64,000 nucleotides of DNA from Chthonomonas sp. UBA2785 (GCA_002352215.1 DEIB01000009.1:75376-139375), one strand, 5' to 3'; counted from the stretch's first letter, positions 17,270 to 26,503 are shown. The notes: a model not told the origin generated them from the letters alone. Program-made: numbers and translations.

Positions 17270-19588
17270 ATGCGCGGCGCGGGATCGCTCACGTGGGCGG
17301 CGGCCCTCTTGGTGCTGGGGGGAGCAGGCCTCGCCCCCAAGGCCAGCACGGCCCCGCCGGTGACCCTGACCCCCGAGACCCGCAAGGAGTTCACCGAAAA
17401 GCTCCTGCCCGGCCTGGAAAAGTACTGCCTGGACTGCCACAGTGGCGCGGCCGCCGCCGGGGGCTTTGACCTCGACGAGATTCAGGAACCCGAGGCCCTG
17501 GTGGCCAATGCGCCCTTGCTGGAAAAGATGATCCAGTACCTGCGGGGGCGCAGCATGCCCCCCGCCAACGTGCCCCAGCCCACCGAGGCCGAACGCAAGG
17601 CACTGGTGGAAGGCCTGGAGCGGTTCTTTGCCGCCAACTGCCAACTGGCCGACGCCGGGCGCGTCACCATCCGCCGCCTCAACCGGTTTGAATACACCAA
17701 CACCGTCAACGACCTCTTTGGGATGACGTTCAACGTGAGCGACGACTTCCCCAACGACGACGTGGGCTACGGGTTTGACAACAACGGCGACGTGCTGACC
17801 ATGAGCACGCTCCACCTGGAGAAGTATTTGGCCGCCGCCGAGAAGATCGCCGCCGAGGTGCTACCGGTTTCGCAGCCGCGCACCATTGCGTTCGACTTTA
17901 GCAAGGCGATCCTGCCCGAATCCGTGCGCGTGGTGGAAGAGGACGCCATGCTCTACTTTGCCAACGGGAGCGTGCCATTCCGCGCCAAGATCGAGACAGC
18001 GGGGGCGTACACCTTGGCTCTCAGCCTGGGCGCCCACCCCGCCGGGCCGGAGCCCCCGCAGGCCGTGATCAAACTCAATGGCCGTGCGCTCGCCCCGATC
18101 AGCGTAAAGAGTGCCCGGGGCGCCCGCTACGAGGTCGAGATCCCGGTGGACCTGCGGCCGATGGAGCTCGAGATTCGGGTGGACTTCGTCAACGACTATT
18201 ACAACCCCAACCACCCCGACCAGAACCAGCGCGATCGGAACCTCCTCGTCTACAGCATGAGCCTGACCGGGCCGAAGAACGCTGCCCCCATCACCACCCC
18301 CGGGCGCACCCGCCTGCTGGTGGGGCTCACCGGCACCGGGCGCAATCTGGCCGAATCCGCCCTCCAGCGCTTTGCCGAACGCGCCTACCGCCGCCCGCTG
18401 CAGCCCGGCGAGATCCAGCGCATCATGGCGCTGTATGACCAAGCCACCCGAGACGGTGCGGGGAGCGAAGAAGCCCTGCAGGTCGCCGTCACCGGCGTAC
18501 TGGTGTCGCCGCACTTCCTCTTCCGCGCGGAACTGGATGAGCAAGGCGAGCCCAATACCGCCATCGGCGCGCACGAACTGGCCAGCCGACTGAGCTACTT
18601 CTTGTGGGGGTCGTTCCCCGACGATGCGCTCCGCCGAGCCGCCCAAGATGGCTCTCTGCTGACGGACGCGGGCCTGACCGCGCAAGTGGACCGGATGCTG
18701 AAGGATCCCCGCGCCGCCCGCCTCGGCACCGGCTTTGCCGGGCAGTGGCTGCAGCTCCGCAAGCTCTCGGAACACGAAGTGGACCCCAACGCCTTCCCCT
18801 CGTTCACGCCCAGCCTGCGCACGGCAATGATCGAGGAGATCGAGCGGTTCTTTAACCGCCTGGTGGCCACCGACCGGCCCGTGCGGGAGATCCTAACCAG
18901 CGACGAAACGATGGTCAACGGCGAACTGGCTCGCCACTACGGGCTCCGGGTCACCGGCGAATCCTGGCAGGCCGTCACGCTGCCCAAGGGGAGCGGCGGC
19001 TTGCTTACGCGGGCGGCATTCCTCACCGTCACCAGCAACCCCAACCGCACCTCCCCGGTCAAGCGCGGCCGCTTTGTGCTGGATAACCTGCTGGGCACGC
19101 CCCTGCCGCCCCCGCCGCCCGATGTCGGGGCGATTGCGGAGGACGCCAAGGCGATGACCGAGGCCAGCGTGCGCGAGCGCATGGAGATCCACCGCCGCAA
19201 CCCGGCCTGTGCCAGTTGCCATAGCGTGATGGACCCGATCGGGTTTTCGCTAGAGAACTACGACGGCATTGGCCGGTGGCGCGAAACCGACGGCCCGCAC
19301 CCGATTGACCCGAGCGGCGAGTTCCCGGACGGGGCCAAGTTTGCGGGCGTGAGCGGGCTGAAGAACGTGCTGCTTAAGCGCGAGGACGAACTGGTTCGCT
19401 ACCTGGGCGAGCGGATGCTGACCTACGCGATCGGGCGGGGGATGCGCCCCAGCGACCACTGCCACCTCGATGCCATCCGGGATGAGGCGAAGCGGCGCGG
19501 CTGCACCATGAAGGGACTGATCACCGCCGTGGTGCTGAGTGACCCGTTCCGGAAGCGTTCGCCGTCGGCATTGCCTTCCGGGAACTAG
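17270..19588 (+). CDS. Exported cytochrome-like DUF1587/1592/1588/1585 protein
   Basis: A 772-aa exported protein with a signal segment (AAALLVLGGAGLAPKAS), a haem-binding CLDCH (Cys53, Cys56, His57) and the domain series known from planctomycete cytochrome-like proteins: RRLNRFEYTNTVNDLFG (DUF1587), FAERAYRRPLQPGEI (DUF1595), LASRLSYFLWGSFPDDAL (DUF1592), KRGRFVLDNLLGTPLPPPPP (DUF1588) with a second haem motif CASCH, and the C-terminal LGERMLTYAIGRG (DUF1585). Probably periplasmic and redox-related; its partner is likely the DUF1552 protein at 10618. Biochemical role not established. Confidence 0.93.
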   Translation: MRGAGSLTWAAALLVLGGAGLAPKASTAPPVTLTPETRKEFTEKLLPGLEKYCLDCHSGAAAAGGFDLDEIQEPEALVANAPLLEKMIQYLRGRSMPPANVPQPTEAERKALVEGLERFFAANCQLADAGRVTIRRLNRFEYTNTVNDLFGMTFNVSDDFPNDDVGYGFDNNGDVLTMSTLHLEKYLAAAEKIAAEVLPVSQPRTIAFDFSKAILPESVRVVEEDAMLYFANGSVPFRAKIETAGAYTLALSLGAHPAGPEPPQAVIKLNGRALAPISVKSARGARYEVEIPVDLRPMELEIRVDFVNDYYNPNHPDQNQRDRNLLVYSMSLTGPKNAAPITTPGRTRLLVGLTGTGRNLAESALQRFAERAYRRPLQPGEIQRIMALYDQATRDGAGSEEALQVAVTGVLVSPHFLFRAELDEQGEPNTAIGAHELASRLSYFLWGSFPDDALRRAAQDGSLLTDAGLTAQVDRMLKDPRAARLGTGFAGQWLQLRKLSEHEVDPNAFPSFTPSLRTAMIEEIERFFNRLVATDRPVREILTSDETMVNGELARHYGLRVTGESWQAVTLPKGSGGLLTRAAFLTVTSNPNRTSPVKRGRFVLDNLLGTPLPPPPPDVGAIAEDAKAMTEASVRERMEIHRRNPACASCHSVMDPIGFSLENYDGIGRWRETDGPHPIDPSGEFPDGAKFAGVSGLKNVLLKREDELVRYLGERMLTYAIGRGMRPSDHCHLDAIRDEAKRRGCTMKGLITAVVLSDPFRKRSPSALPSGN

Positions 19589-19612
19589 GTTCAGCGCGGC
19601 AAACGCCAGCAG

Positions 19613-19942
19613 TTAGTACAAGCGAGACCCGTTGGGCACCGGGCGTTCGGTGGTGAACACCACCACGCCCCCCTCGGCGTCCGCACCCGTAATCAACACT
19701 TCACTCAAAAACGGCCCGATCTGCCGCGTCCCTAAGCTCACCACGCACAGCACCTGCCGCCCCACCAGGTCCTCGGGTTGATAGTGCACCGTCAGTTGTG
19801 CGCTGCTCCATTTGTGCCCCAGTTCCGGCCCCAGGTCCACGCGCACCTTGTAGGCGGGCTTGCGCGCCTCGGGGAACGGCAGCACTTCCACCACCGTGCC
19901 CACCCGCATGTCCACGCTCATGAATGCCTCAAAGGGGGTCAT
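19613..19942 (-). CDS. csaA: CsaA-like tRNA-binding domain protein
   Basis: A 109-aa OB-fold protein of the CsaA/EMAP-II-like tRNA-binding family: FEAFMSVDMRVGTVVEVLPFPEARKP (read from two adjoining motifs), DLGPELGHKWSSAQLTVHY and GRQVLCVVSLGTRQIGPFLSEVL. CsaA has been described as a secretion-related chaperone in Bacillus, but tRNA binding is the shared trait. The start MTPFEAFMSVD at 19942 fits the family; TAGCCT lies 7 bases upstream. Divergent from the DUF488 gene with 25 bases between starts. Confidence 0.88.
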   Translation of the reverse strand: MTPFEAFMSVDMRVGTVVEVLPFPEARKPAYKVRVDLGPELGHKWSSAQLTVHYQPEDLVGRQVLCVVSLGTRQIGPFLSEVLITGADAEGGVVVFTTERPVPNGSRLY

Positions 19943-19949
19943 GCGAAAT

Positions 19950-19955
19950 AGGCTA
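19950..19955 (-). promoter_or_regulatory. Probable -10 element of csaA
   Basis: TAGCCT on the minus strand, 7 bases before the ATG at 19942. On the opposite strand TACTCT lies 8 bases before the DUF488 ATG, so the 25-base divergent gap seems to serve both genes. Confidence 0.4.
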
Positions 19956-19967
19956 CTCTTTGCCCCG

Positions 19968-20495
19968 ATGGCGCTGCCCGAACGAACCACTGGCGGACCC
20001 ACAATTTGGTCGGTGGGCTACGCCGCCGACGAGGCCCCCGGTTTCCTGCGCCGCTTGGCCGCCCACGGCATTGTACAAATCGCGGACATTCGCACCAACG
20101 CCTGGAGCCGCTACCAAACCGACTTCCGGCGCGGCACCATCGAGCGCCTGTTCAGCGACGCCGGGGTGGCGTACCGCTTCTTTGGCGAGGGCCTGGGGGG
20201 CAAACCGGACGACGAAGAACGACTAACCGATGGCCGCCCGGACGACGGGAAGATCCTGGACGATCCGCGTTTTGAAGCCGAGCTCACGGCGCTCATCCAA
20301 TGGGCGCAGGAAGCCCCCACCGCGTTCATGTGTGGGTGCGGCTGGCCGCAGGGCTGCCACCGAGGGCGACTGCTGACCCCGGCCCTGGAGGCACGCGGTC
20401 TGTTGGTGCGGCACATCACGCCGGATGGGCGCGTGGCGGATTCTTTGGCCGGAGCCGAACTTCTGCGCACCGGGCAGGCGAGTCTTTTTGACTAA
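19968..20495 (+). CDS. DUF488 family protein
   Basis: A 175-aa DUF488 protein: TIWSVGYAADEAPGFLRRL, QIADIRTNAWSRYQTDF, GVAYRFFGEGLGG and the cysteine motif MCGCGWPQGCHRGRLLTPAL, where family members carry CxE/CHR. Function unknown. An earlier open frame exists, but MALPERTTGGPTIWSVGY is the family-like start. Convergent with the transglycosylase gene, 6 bases apart. Confidence 0.9.
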   Translation: MALPERTTGGPTIWSVGYAADEAPGFLRRLAAHGIVQIADIRTNAWSRYQTDFRRGTIERLFSDAGVAYRFFGEGLGGKPDDEERLTDGRPDDGKILDDPRFEAELTALIQWAQEAPTAFMCGCGWPQGCHRGRLLTPALEARGLLVRHITPDGRVADSLAGAELLRTGQASLFD

Positions 20496-20501
20496 CGAAA
20501 A

Positions 20502-21545
20502 TTAGCCCGGCTGACCGCACAACTGGCGGTAGGTGCTCATCACTTTCTTCACGTAGTTCTGGGTTTCGCGGTACGGCGGCACGCCCCCGAAGCGGCGCAC
20601 GGCCCCCGGCCCGGCGTTGTAGGCCGCCAGCGACAGCACCAGCGCTTCGATTTCATCGTTGTTGCGGCTGTAGGTGCTGAGGTGCTGCGTAATCAGCTTG
20701 GCCGTCCCCATCAGGTTCTGGTCCGTGTCAAAAACGTTGCTCACGCCCAGCCCGCGCGCGGTGCCCGGCATCAGCTGCCCCAGGCCGCGGGCGCCGGCAT
20801 GGCTCACTGCGTTGGGGTTGAAATTGCTTTCCACCAAGACGATCGCCATGATGAGGCGAGCATCCACGCCAAAGCGGGCGCTGTGCTCCAGGATCTTGGC
20901 GGCGATATCGGTGGCCTGGGCGACGCTCAGGCGGCTATTGCGGGATCGAATGAATCCGGCATAGGCCCCCAGCACGTTGTTCAGCTCCGGCGCGAGGTTC
21001 GTGCGCGTCGCTACGCTGAGCGAAGGGATATTCCCCGGCAGGGCGGGCGGACGGCCTCCCCGGCTGGTGGTGCCCCCGCGCTGGTTGCGTTCGGCGGCTT
21101 GTTGGCGGGCCAAGGCGGCTTGGCGCTGTTGTTCCAGGCGGGCGTTCTCGGCGGCCTCGAACTTTAGCATCTGATCTTCCGAGGCGGCCCCCAGGAGTTC
21201 AGCGCGAAGCAAGCCCAATTCGGTGCGGCGCTCGGCTTTCACCAGCAGGCGGGCGGTGGTGTTGGGATAGGTCACCCAATCCGGGGCCCCGGCGGCTTTG
21301 ATGTTGAGCGTGCGGCCTTCTTTGGTTTCCAGCAAGAGCGAACGGGTGTCGCCGGAGCCGATGGAACCCTTCACGATCCCGCGCACTTCCATCACGCGCG
21401 AACCCACGAAGGTCTCGAGGGCTTCTTGACTGGCGGAAATGGCAACCCCGTGCTGGCGGCGTAGCGCAAGGTAGTCATCGAACGACGGAGCCGCTGTCGC
21501 CGTAGCGACCAGGGCTAACCATCCCATCACGATGCCAAATTTCAT
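20502..21545 (-). CDS. Exported lytic transglycosylase (SLT domain)
   Basis: A 347-aa protein with signal peptide (MKFGIVMGWLALVATATAA). An N-terminal region of about 120 residues resembles an OB-like domain, followed by a Gln/Ala/Arg coiled linker with an RGG-rich stretch. The C-terminal SLT domain has MAIVLVESNFNPNAVSHAG (catalytic Glu), GLGQLMPGTARGLGV and LSLAAYNAGPGAV. It cleaves peptidoglycan glycan strands with anhydro-ring formation. The ATG at 21545 follows GAGGTGGAA and is preferred to a GTG two codons upstream. Confidence 0.93.
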   Translation of the reverse strand: MKFGIVMGWLALVATATAAPSFDDYLALRRQHGVAISASQEALETFVGSRVMEVRGIVKGSIGSGDTRSLLLETKEGRTLNIKAAGAPDWVTYPNTTARLLVKAERRTELGLLRAELLGAASEDQMLKFEAAENARLEQQRQAALARQQAAERNQRGGTTSRGGRPPALPGNIPSLSVATRTNLAPELNNVLGAYAGFIRSRNSRLSVAQATDIAAKILEHSARFGVDARLIMAIVLVESNFNPNAVSHAGARGLGQLMPGTARGLGVSNVFDTDQNLMGTAKLITQHLSTYSRNNDEIEALVLSLAAYNAGPGAVRRFGGVPPYRETQNYVKKVMSTYRQLCGQPG

Positions 21546-21565
21546 TTCCACCTCGAAAGCAGGTG

Positions 21566-21655
21566 GCGGACAGACCGGGATTCGAACCCGGGAGAGGTGA
21601 TCACCTCAACCCGCTTAGCAGGCGGGCGCCTTAAGCCGCTCGGCCATCTGTCCGC
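21566..21655 (-). tRNA. tRNA-Ser(GCU)
   Basis: A 90-nt cloverleaf: acceptor GCGGACA/TGTCCGC, anticodon loop CTGCTAA between CCCGC and GCGGG (anticodon GCT), a long serine-type variable arm (GGTGATCACC) and T arm GGGTTCGAATCCC. Confidence 0.97.
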
Positions 21656-21718
21656 GAGCCTTCATTCTAGCATTGTTGGCCCGCAAGAATGTCATCATCA
21701 GCATGTAAGGACGGACTG

Positions 21719-22435
21719 ATGGTCTTTCGGGCCCGGCAGGCACTCAAAAAACTGGATTGGCCCTTCGCCCTCCGGGTGTATGTCGGGTTGGCGATTTTTG
21801 GTGTGCTGGGCACGTTTGCTGAGCGTTTCGTCGGCCCGGCACCGGTGTGGATTGAACGAAGCGTGAGCCTCCTCATGGTCGGGTGCGGGGTGGCGGCCGT
21901 GCTGCAGGCCCTGGGCGTGGCCCCCTGGCGCTGGGTCGCCGCGCTGGGGGTGGGGTTTGCCGCCGAGTGGGTTGGCCTCGCCACGGGGTTGCCCTTTGGG
22001 CGCTATGAATACACCGGCCGGTGGTGGCCCAGTGTGCCGGGGCCGGGGGGCTCGCCCTTCCCCGTGCCGTTGCCCTTCGCCTGGCTGATGCTGGCGGGCG
22101 CGTGCTTTGTGGTGGTGCGTTCTGGGCGCTGGAATCGCACGATGCTGGCTCCATTGGCCGGCCTGCTGGCGGCAATCTTTGACCTCGGGATGGAGCCCGT
22201 TCTGGCGGGGCCGCTAGGCTACTGGAAGTGGTTGGAGCCCGGCCCCCTCCCCGGTGGGGCGCCGATCCTGAACTTCTTTGGCTGGTGGATCACCGCCGCC
22301 GTTGCCGCTTCTCTCTGGACAGCCCGGACGTACGAGGACGAACGCATCCACCGGCGCGGCCATGTCGGCTGGGTGGTGCTCATCACTTTCGGTGTGTTTC
22401 TGTGGGTCGTGGGGGCCCTGCGTGGTGGCGTTTAG
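21719..22435 (+). CDS. cruF: Carotenoid hydratase, CruF-like (DUF422)
   Basis: A 238-aa polytopic membrane protein of the DUF422 carotenoid-biosynthesis family, which includes CruF C-1',2'-hydratase. Family traits are VGFAAEWVGLATGLPFGRYEYT, GGSPFPVPLPFAWLML, DLGMEPVLAGPLGYWKW and GGAPILNFFGWWITA, with about seven hydrophobic stretches. It probably hydroxylates the end of an acyclic carotenoid. The ATG at 21719 has AAGGACGGA upstream. First gene of the carotenoid cluster, 42 bases before crtI. Confidence 0.87.
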   Translation: MVFRARQALKKLDWPFALRVYVGLAIFGVLGTFAERFVGPAPVWIERSVSLLMVGCGVAAVLQALGVAPWRWVAALGVGFAAEWVGLATGLPFGRYEYTGRWWPSVPGPGGSPFPVPLPFAWLMLAGACFVVVRSGRWNRTMLAPLAGLLAAIFDLGMEPVLAGPLGYWKWLEPGPLPGGAPILNFFGWWITAAVAASLWTARTYEDERIHRRGHVGWVVLITFGVFLWVVGALRGGV

Positions 22436-22477
22436 GCCGAGTCGAACCAACGCGCGCCCCACCTCGTAGGCGAGAGA

Positions 22478-23929
22478 GTGAAAGCAAAGACCGCGATTGT
22501 CATTGGGGCCGGCCTGGGGGGATTAGCCACCGCCGCGCGCCTCGCCCATCGCGGCGTGCAAGTCACGGTGCTGGAAAAGACTGACCAGATCGGCGGGCGC
22601 AACCGCCGGGTGCGGGTGGGTGAGTGCGATTTTGATGGCGGCCCCACCCTGCTGATGATGCGCGAGCCCTTTGAGCGGCTTTTCAACGACCTCGGCGAGC
22701 GCATGGAGGATCATCTCCCCATCACCCTATGCGACCCCTCTTACCGCGTGTTTTATCGCGACGGCACCACCCTGGATGGCACCCCCAACGTGGCCCAAAT
22801 GGTGAAGCAGATCGAGGACCTCGCCGGCCGCCGCGAAGCCGAACGCTACGGCAAGCTCCTGGGCGACCTCGCCGAGCTGTACCGGGTTTCCGTGCCGCAG
22901 TTCGTCCGGCGCAACTACCGCAGCGTGCTGGACCTCGCCCGGCCCAAAGATATCCAGGCGGTGTTCAAGCACCACATGCTCAGCAACTTGGCGAAGCGGA
23001 TGGAGAAGTACGTGGACGACCCTCGCCTGCGGATGCTGTTCACCTTCCAGACCATGTACCTCGGGCTGAGCCCTTACGACGCCCCCTGGGTGTACGGCGT
23101 GCTGACCTACATGGAGTACGGCGAGGGCATTTGGTATCCGCAGGGGGGCCTGCCGCGCGTGAGCGAAGTGGTGGCCGACCTCGCCACCACCCGAGGCGCG
23201 ACGATTGAGCTCGGGCAGAGCGTGGCCAGCATCGAAGGCAACCGAGTGCGGATGCAGAATGGCAGCGAGCGCACCGCCGACCTCATCATCGCCAACGCCG
23301 ACCTCCCCTATGTGGAGCGGGAACTCGAGAAACGCCCGGCCAAGGAGCGGCGCACCTCGTGCTCGGCCTACCTGATGTACATCGACTACCAGGGCGCGTT
23401 GCCGAACCTGCTGCACCACAACGTATTCTTTGGTGCAGATTTCCGTTCGAATCTTGACGCGATCTTCCAGCATCCGTTAAGAATGCCGCAAGATCCTGCC
23501 TTTTACGTGGCGCTGAGCAACCGCACCCAGCCGGACCGCGCTCCGGCCGGCCACGAGAACATTTTTGTACTGGTTCCTTGCCCGAATCTTGATTACAAAA
23601 TGACGGCGCAAGACGAGCAGCAGATGCAGAGCCTGGTGGCCGAGCGAATGTGCGAAGTGGCGGGCTTCGACCCCGCCAACATCCAAGCGCAACGCACCTA
23701 TGGCCCGCAAGATTGGGCGGGCGACCTGAACCTGGACAAGGGCGCGGCGTTCGGGCTCAGCCACGACTTTATGCAGAGCGTGTGCTTCCGGCCCTCCAAC
23801 CGCAGTAAGTCGAACCCGCACTTGTTCTACGTGGGGGCCAGCACCACGCCGGGCAACGGCCTGCCCATGGTGCTGATCGGCGCGGAACTGGTGGAACAAC
23901 GCATCGGCGACGCGGGCTATCTCGGCTAG
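22478..23929 (+). CDS. crtI: Phytoene desaturase family protein (CrtI-type)
   Basis: A 483-aa FAD-dependent carotenoid desaturase: dinucleotide motif VIGAGLGGLATAARLAHRG (about 8-26), EKTDQIGGRNRR, DGGPTLLMM, and the C-terminal HLFYVGASTTPGNGLPMVLIG that is diagnostic of CrtI-like enzymes. The exact reaction (phytoene, or a later 3,4-desaturation as in CrtD) cannot be told from sequence alone. GTG start at 22478 after a GAGAGA stretch. Co-directional with cruF. Confidence 0.92.
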   Translation: MKAKTAIVIGAGLGGLATAARLAHRGVQVTVLEKTDQIGGRNRRVRVGECDFDGGPTLLMMREPFERLFNDLGERMEDHLPITLCDPSYRVFYRDGTTLDGTPNVAQMVKQIEDLAGRREAERYGKLLGDLAELYRVSVPQFVRRNYRSVLDLARPKDIQAVFKHHMLSNLAKRMEKYVDDPRLRMLFTFQTMYLGLSPYDAPWVYGVLTYMEYGEGIWYPQGGLPRVSEVVADLATTRGATIELGQSVASIEGNRVRMQNGSERTADLIIANADLPYVERELEKRPAKERRTSCSAYLMYIDYQGALPNLLHHNVFFGADFRSNLDAIFQHPLRMPQDPAFYVALSNRTQPDRAPAGHENIFVLVPCPNLDYKMTAQDEQQMQSLVAERMCEVAGFDPANIQAQRTYGPQDWAGDLNLDKGAAFGLSHDFMQSVCFRPSNRSKSNPHLFYVGASTTPGNGLPMVLIGAELVEQRIGDAGYLG

Positions 23930-23950
23930 TTTTGAGGCCATAATCCCGCT

Positions 23951-24985
23951 ATGCGGGCGGCACTGTGGGGCATCGCGAGCGGGCTGATCCTGGCCGGCGC
24001 CTGCCAACCCAGCCCGAAAGCCGAGGCCGAGCGCCATCCGCTGGTCACCGCCGCGCTCATCATCAAGGAACCCTCTCCCACCCCTCCCGGCATGGCCTGG
24101 GTGCCCGGCGGGCAAACGTTCATTGGCAACAAAGACGGCCAGATGGACGAGCAACCGGTGCGGCTGGTCTACCTCGACGGGTTCTGGATGGACACCACCG
24201 AGGTCACCACGCGCCAGTTTGCCGAGTTCGTGGCCGCCACCAAGTACGTCACGGTGGCCGAGCGCGGCATCCCCGCCGATGAGAGCCCGACCGGAGCCGC
24301 CGTCCCCCCGGGCAGCCTGGTGTGGGTCAAGTTCGAAGGCACCAACCAATGGAAGTACGTCGAAGGCGCCAGTTGGCGGCGACCCCGGGGCGGCACCACC
24401 ACTGAGATCACTCCCGGCGATGACCCCGTGGTGCACGTGGCTTACGAAGACGCCCTCGCCTATTGCCGCTGGGCGGGCAAATCCCTGCCCACCGAGGTGG
24501 AATGGGAGCTCGCCGCCCGGCGCGGCAGCGTGGGCGCTCGCGCCCTCGGCGACCCTCTTCCCGATGCGAAAGGCCCCCACGCCAACATTTGGAACGGCGA
24601 CTTCCCCGCTCAGGATCTGTTAGAAGACGGCTTCGGTGGAGTGGCCCCGGTCAAGAGCTTCCCGGTGGCGGCCAACGGCCTTTACGATATGGAGGGCAAC
24701 GTGTGGGAGTGGTGCGAGGATTGGTACCGCGCGGATGCCTACGTAAGCTTGCGGCGCCTGCGGCCCGCCCCACCCACCGAACCCTGGGATCCCAGCGAAC
24801 CCGAGGTCGGCAAGCGGGTGGTGCGCGGGGGGAGCTTCCTCTGCGCGCGGGGGTACTGCGAGGGGTATCGACCCACCGCCCGAATGAAGACCTCCCCCGA
24901 TACGGGGTCGGGCCACATCGGGTTCCGGTGCATTAAGCGGCCATCGCCTTCCGCGAATACCGGTTCCGCGCCAGCCCAATCCTAA
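23951..24985 (+). CDS. Formylglycine-generating enzyme family lipoprotein
   Basis: A 344-aa FGE-sulfatase domain protein with a lipobox (ILAGACQPS), so probably anchored outside the cytoplasmic membrane. The fold is marked by PGMAWVPGGQTFIGN, EVTTRQFAEFV, PVVHVAYEDALAYCRWAGKSLPTEVEWE and GNVWEWCEDWY. The C-terminal SFLCARGYCEGYRPTAR has Cys298 and Cys303 with the five-residue spacing of the catalytic pair in human FGE, so it may be a true converting enzyme. A CATAAT hexamer lies 6 bases upstream. Convergent with a Cys-type sulfatase, its likely substrate. Confidence 0.9.
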   Translation: MRAALWGIASGLILAGACQPSPKAEAERHPLVTAALIIKEPSPTPPGMAWVPGGQTFIGNKDGQMDEQPVRLVYLDGFWMDTTEVTTRQFAEFVAATKYVTVAERGIPADESPTGAAVPPGSLVWVKFEGTNQWKYVEGASWRRPRGGTTTEITPGDDPVVHVAYEDALAYCRWAGKSLPTEVEWELAARRGSVGARALGDPLPDAKGPHANIWNGDFPAQDLLEDGFGGVAPVKSFPVAANGLYDMEGNVWEWCEDWYRADAYVSLRRLRPAPPTEPWDPSEPEVGKRVVRGGSFLCARGYCEGYRPTARMKTSPDTGSGHIGFRCIKRPSPSANTGSAPAQS

Positions 24986-24991
24986 CTTGGC

Positions 24992-26467
24992 CTAATTCGC
25001 TGGGGGCGGTACCGGCCGGTCAATCACCCACAGCGGAAACTGCGGATTCGGCACCCGCTCACTCCGCATCAGCACCTCAATCTTTCGCACCAAATCGGGC
25101 CGCTGCACCGCAATGTTGGTCGTCTCCATCGGGTCGGTTTGCAGGTCATAAAGTTCCAGCGCCAAGCCCCGGTTCCGCAAGTTCGGGCGGATGCCCTTGT
25201 ATCGCCCTTCCAGCAGCACCGCCTGCCACCCTGGCCCTTCGGGGAACTCCCAATAGATGTGCGGTCGCGCCACCACCCGGCTGGCATCCGTCAAGGCCGG
25301 CCACAGGTTCACGCTATCCACGCGCCGCGTCCGTCCGCCGGTGGCCGCCAGCACCGTATTGAACAGGTCGTGCGTCACCCCCACTTGCTTGGAGACCGTG
25401 CCCGCTGGCACCCGCCCGGGGAACTTCACAATCATCGGCACCCGGATACCCCCCTCCCACATCTGCGTTTTGTATCCGCGCAAGCCGGGCAAGGAATTGA
25501 AGAACTCGCGGTCCACCCCACCATTAAAGCTGGTGCCGTTATCGCTAGTGAAGATGACAATCGTATCGTCTTCCAGCCCCAGCGCCTGCACGCGGTCCAG
25601 CATCTGTCCGATGCTGTCATCCATATAGGAGATCATCGCGGCGTAGGTGGCACGGGGGCGCAGGTTGGGCGTGTAGCCGTTCTGCCCGAAGTACGGCACC
25701 GGATCCCACTCGCGCGGGTAGCGGTCCACCCACTCCGCTGGAGCTTGCAAGGAGGCGTGCGGGATGGGCGTGGGGAAATAGAGGAAGAACGGCTTGTCCT
25801 TGTGCTTGTCAATGAACTTCAGCGCCTCGTCGCGCATGACTTGCGGCGAATACTGCTTGCCGATGAACCGCTCAAACGCCGCCGGATCGGTGGTGTCGGG
25901 GGTCAGGCGGGTGTGCGGGTTGAAGTAAGTGTTCTGCTCCAGGATGTGCACCTGGTGCCCGTTCCACAGGTGGGTGGGATAAAAGTTGTGCGCCCAGCGC
26001 TGGCAAAGGTAGCCCACGAAGGTATCGAACCCCTGGTTGAGCGGGTGCCCCTCGCTGCCCGGGCCGCCCAGCCCCCATTTGCCAAAGGCGCCGGTGGCGT
26101 ACCCCCGGGCCTTCAGCGCTTCGACCAGCGTTTCCTCCCGGGCCGGGAGTGGCAACTGCCCTTCCCCTTCGTTCAGGCCCCATCCGCCGACTTCCGAATT
26201 CCCCCGGATACTCGCGTGCCCCTGGTGCCGCCCCGTCAGCAATGAAGCCCGGGTGGGCGCGCACACCGGGCTGCTGGAATAGAACTGCGTAAACCGCATG
26301 CCCTGGTCGGCCATTTTGTCCAGGTGCGGGGTTTTGATCTTGGTTTGGCCGTAGGAACCCAGTTCGCCGTACCCCAGGTCATCCGCCAGGATCAAAATCA
26401 CGTTCGGGTCGCGGGCCACCGCCACCCCGCTCAAGACCAAACCGGCCAGCACCAATGCGCCACGCAT
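24992..26467 (-). CDS. Arylsulfatase, Cys-type, exported
   Basis: A 491-aa sulfatase with signal peptide (ALVLAGLVLSGVAVA) and the metal motif ILILADDLGYGELG (Asp29, Asp30). The sulfatase signature SSSPVCAPTRASLLTGR carries Cys69 for conversion to formylglycine. Later motifs are GAFGKWGLGG, FFLYFPTPIPHASLQAP and IVIFTSDNGTSFNGG. It hydrolyses sulfate esters, probably on glycans; substrate unknown. It ends six bases from the end of the FGE gene. Confidence 0.95.
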   Translation of the reverse strand: MRGALVLAGLVLSGVAVARDPNVILILADDLGYGELGSYGQTKIKTPHLDKMADQGMRFTQFYSSSPVCAPTRASLLTGRHQGHASIRGNSEVGGWGLNEGEGQLPLPAREETLVEALKARGYATGAFGKWGLGGPGSEGHPLNQGFDTFVGYLCQRWAHNFYPTHLWNGHQVHILEQNTYFNPHTRLTPDTTDPAAFERFIGKQYSPQVMRDEALKFIDKHKDKPFFLYFPTPIPHASLQAPAEWVDRYPREWDPVPYFGQNGYTPNLRPRATYAAMISYMDDSIGQMLDRVQALGLEDDTIVIFTSDNGTSFNGGVDREFFNSLPGLRGYKTQMWEGGIRVPMIVKFPGRVPAGTVSKQVGVTHDLFNTVLAATGGRTRRVDSVNLWPALTDASRVVARPHIYWEFPEGPGWQAVLLEGRYKGIRPNLRNRGLALELYDLQTDPMETTNIAVQRPDLVRKIEVLMRSERVPNPQFPLWVIDRPVPPPAN

Positions 26468-26491
26468 CCGGGCGTGTTACCCCAAGCCGGA

Positions 26492-26497
26492 TAGACT
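26492..26497 (+). promoter_or_regulatory. Probable -10 element of the acyltransferase gene
   Basis: TAGACT, 6 bases before the GTG at 26504. Confidence 0.45.
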
Positions 26498-26503
26498 GCA
26501 AGC

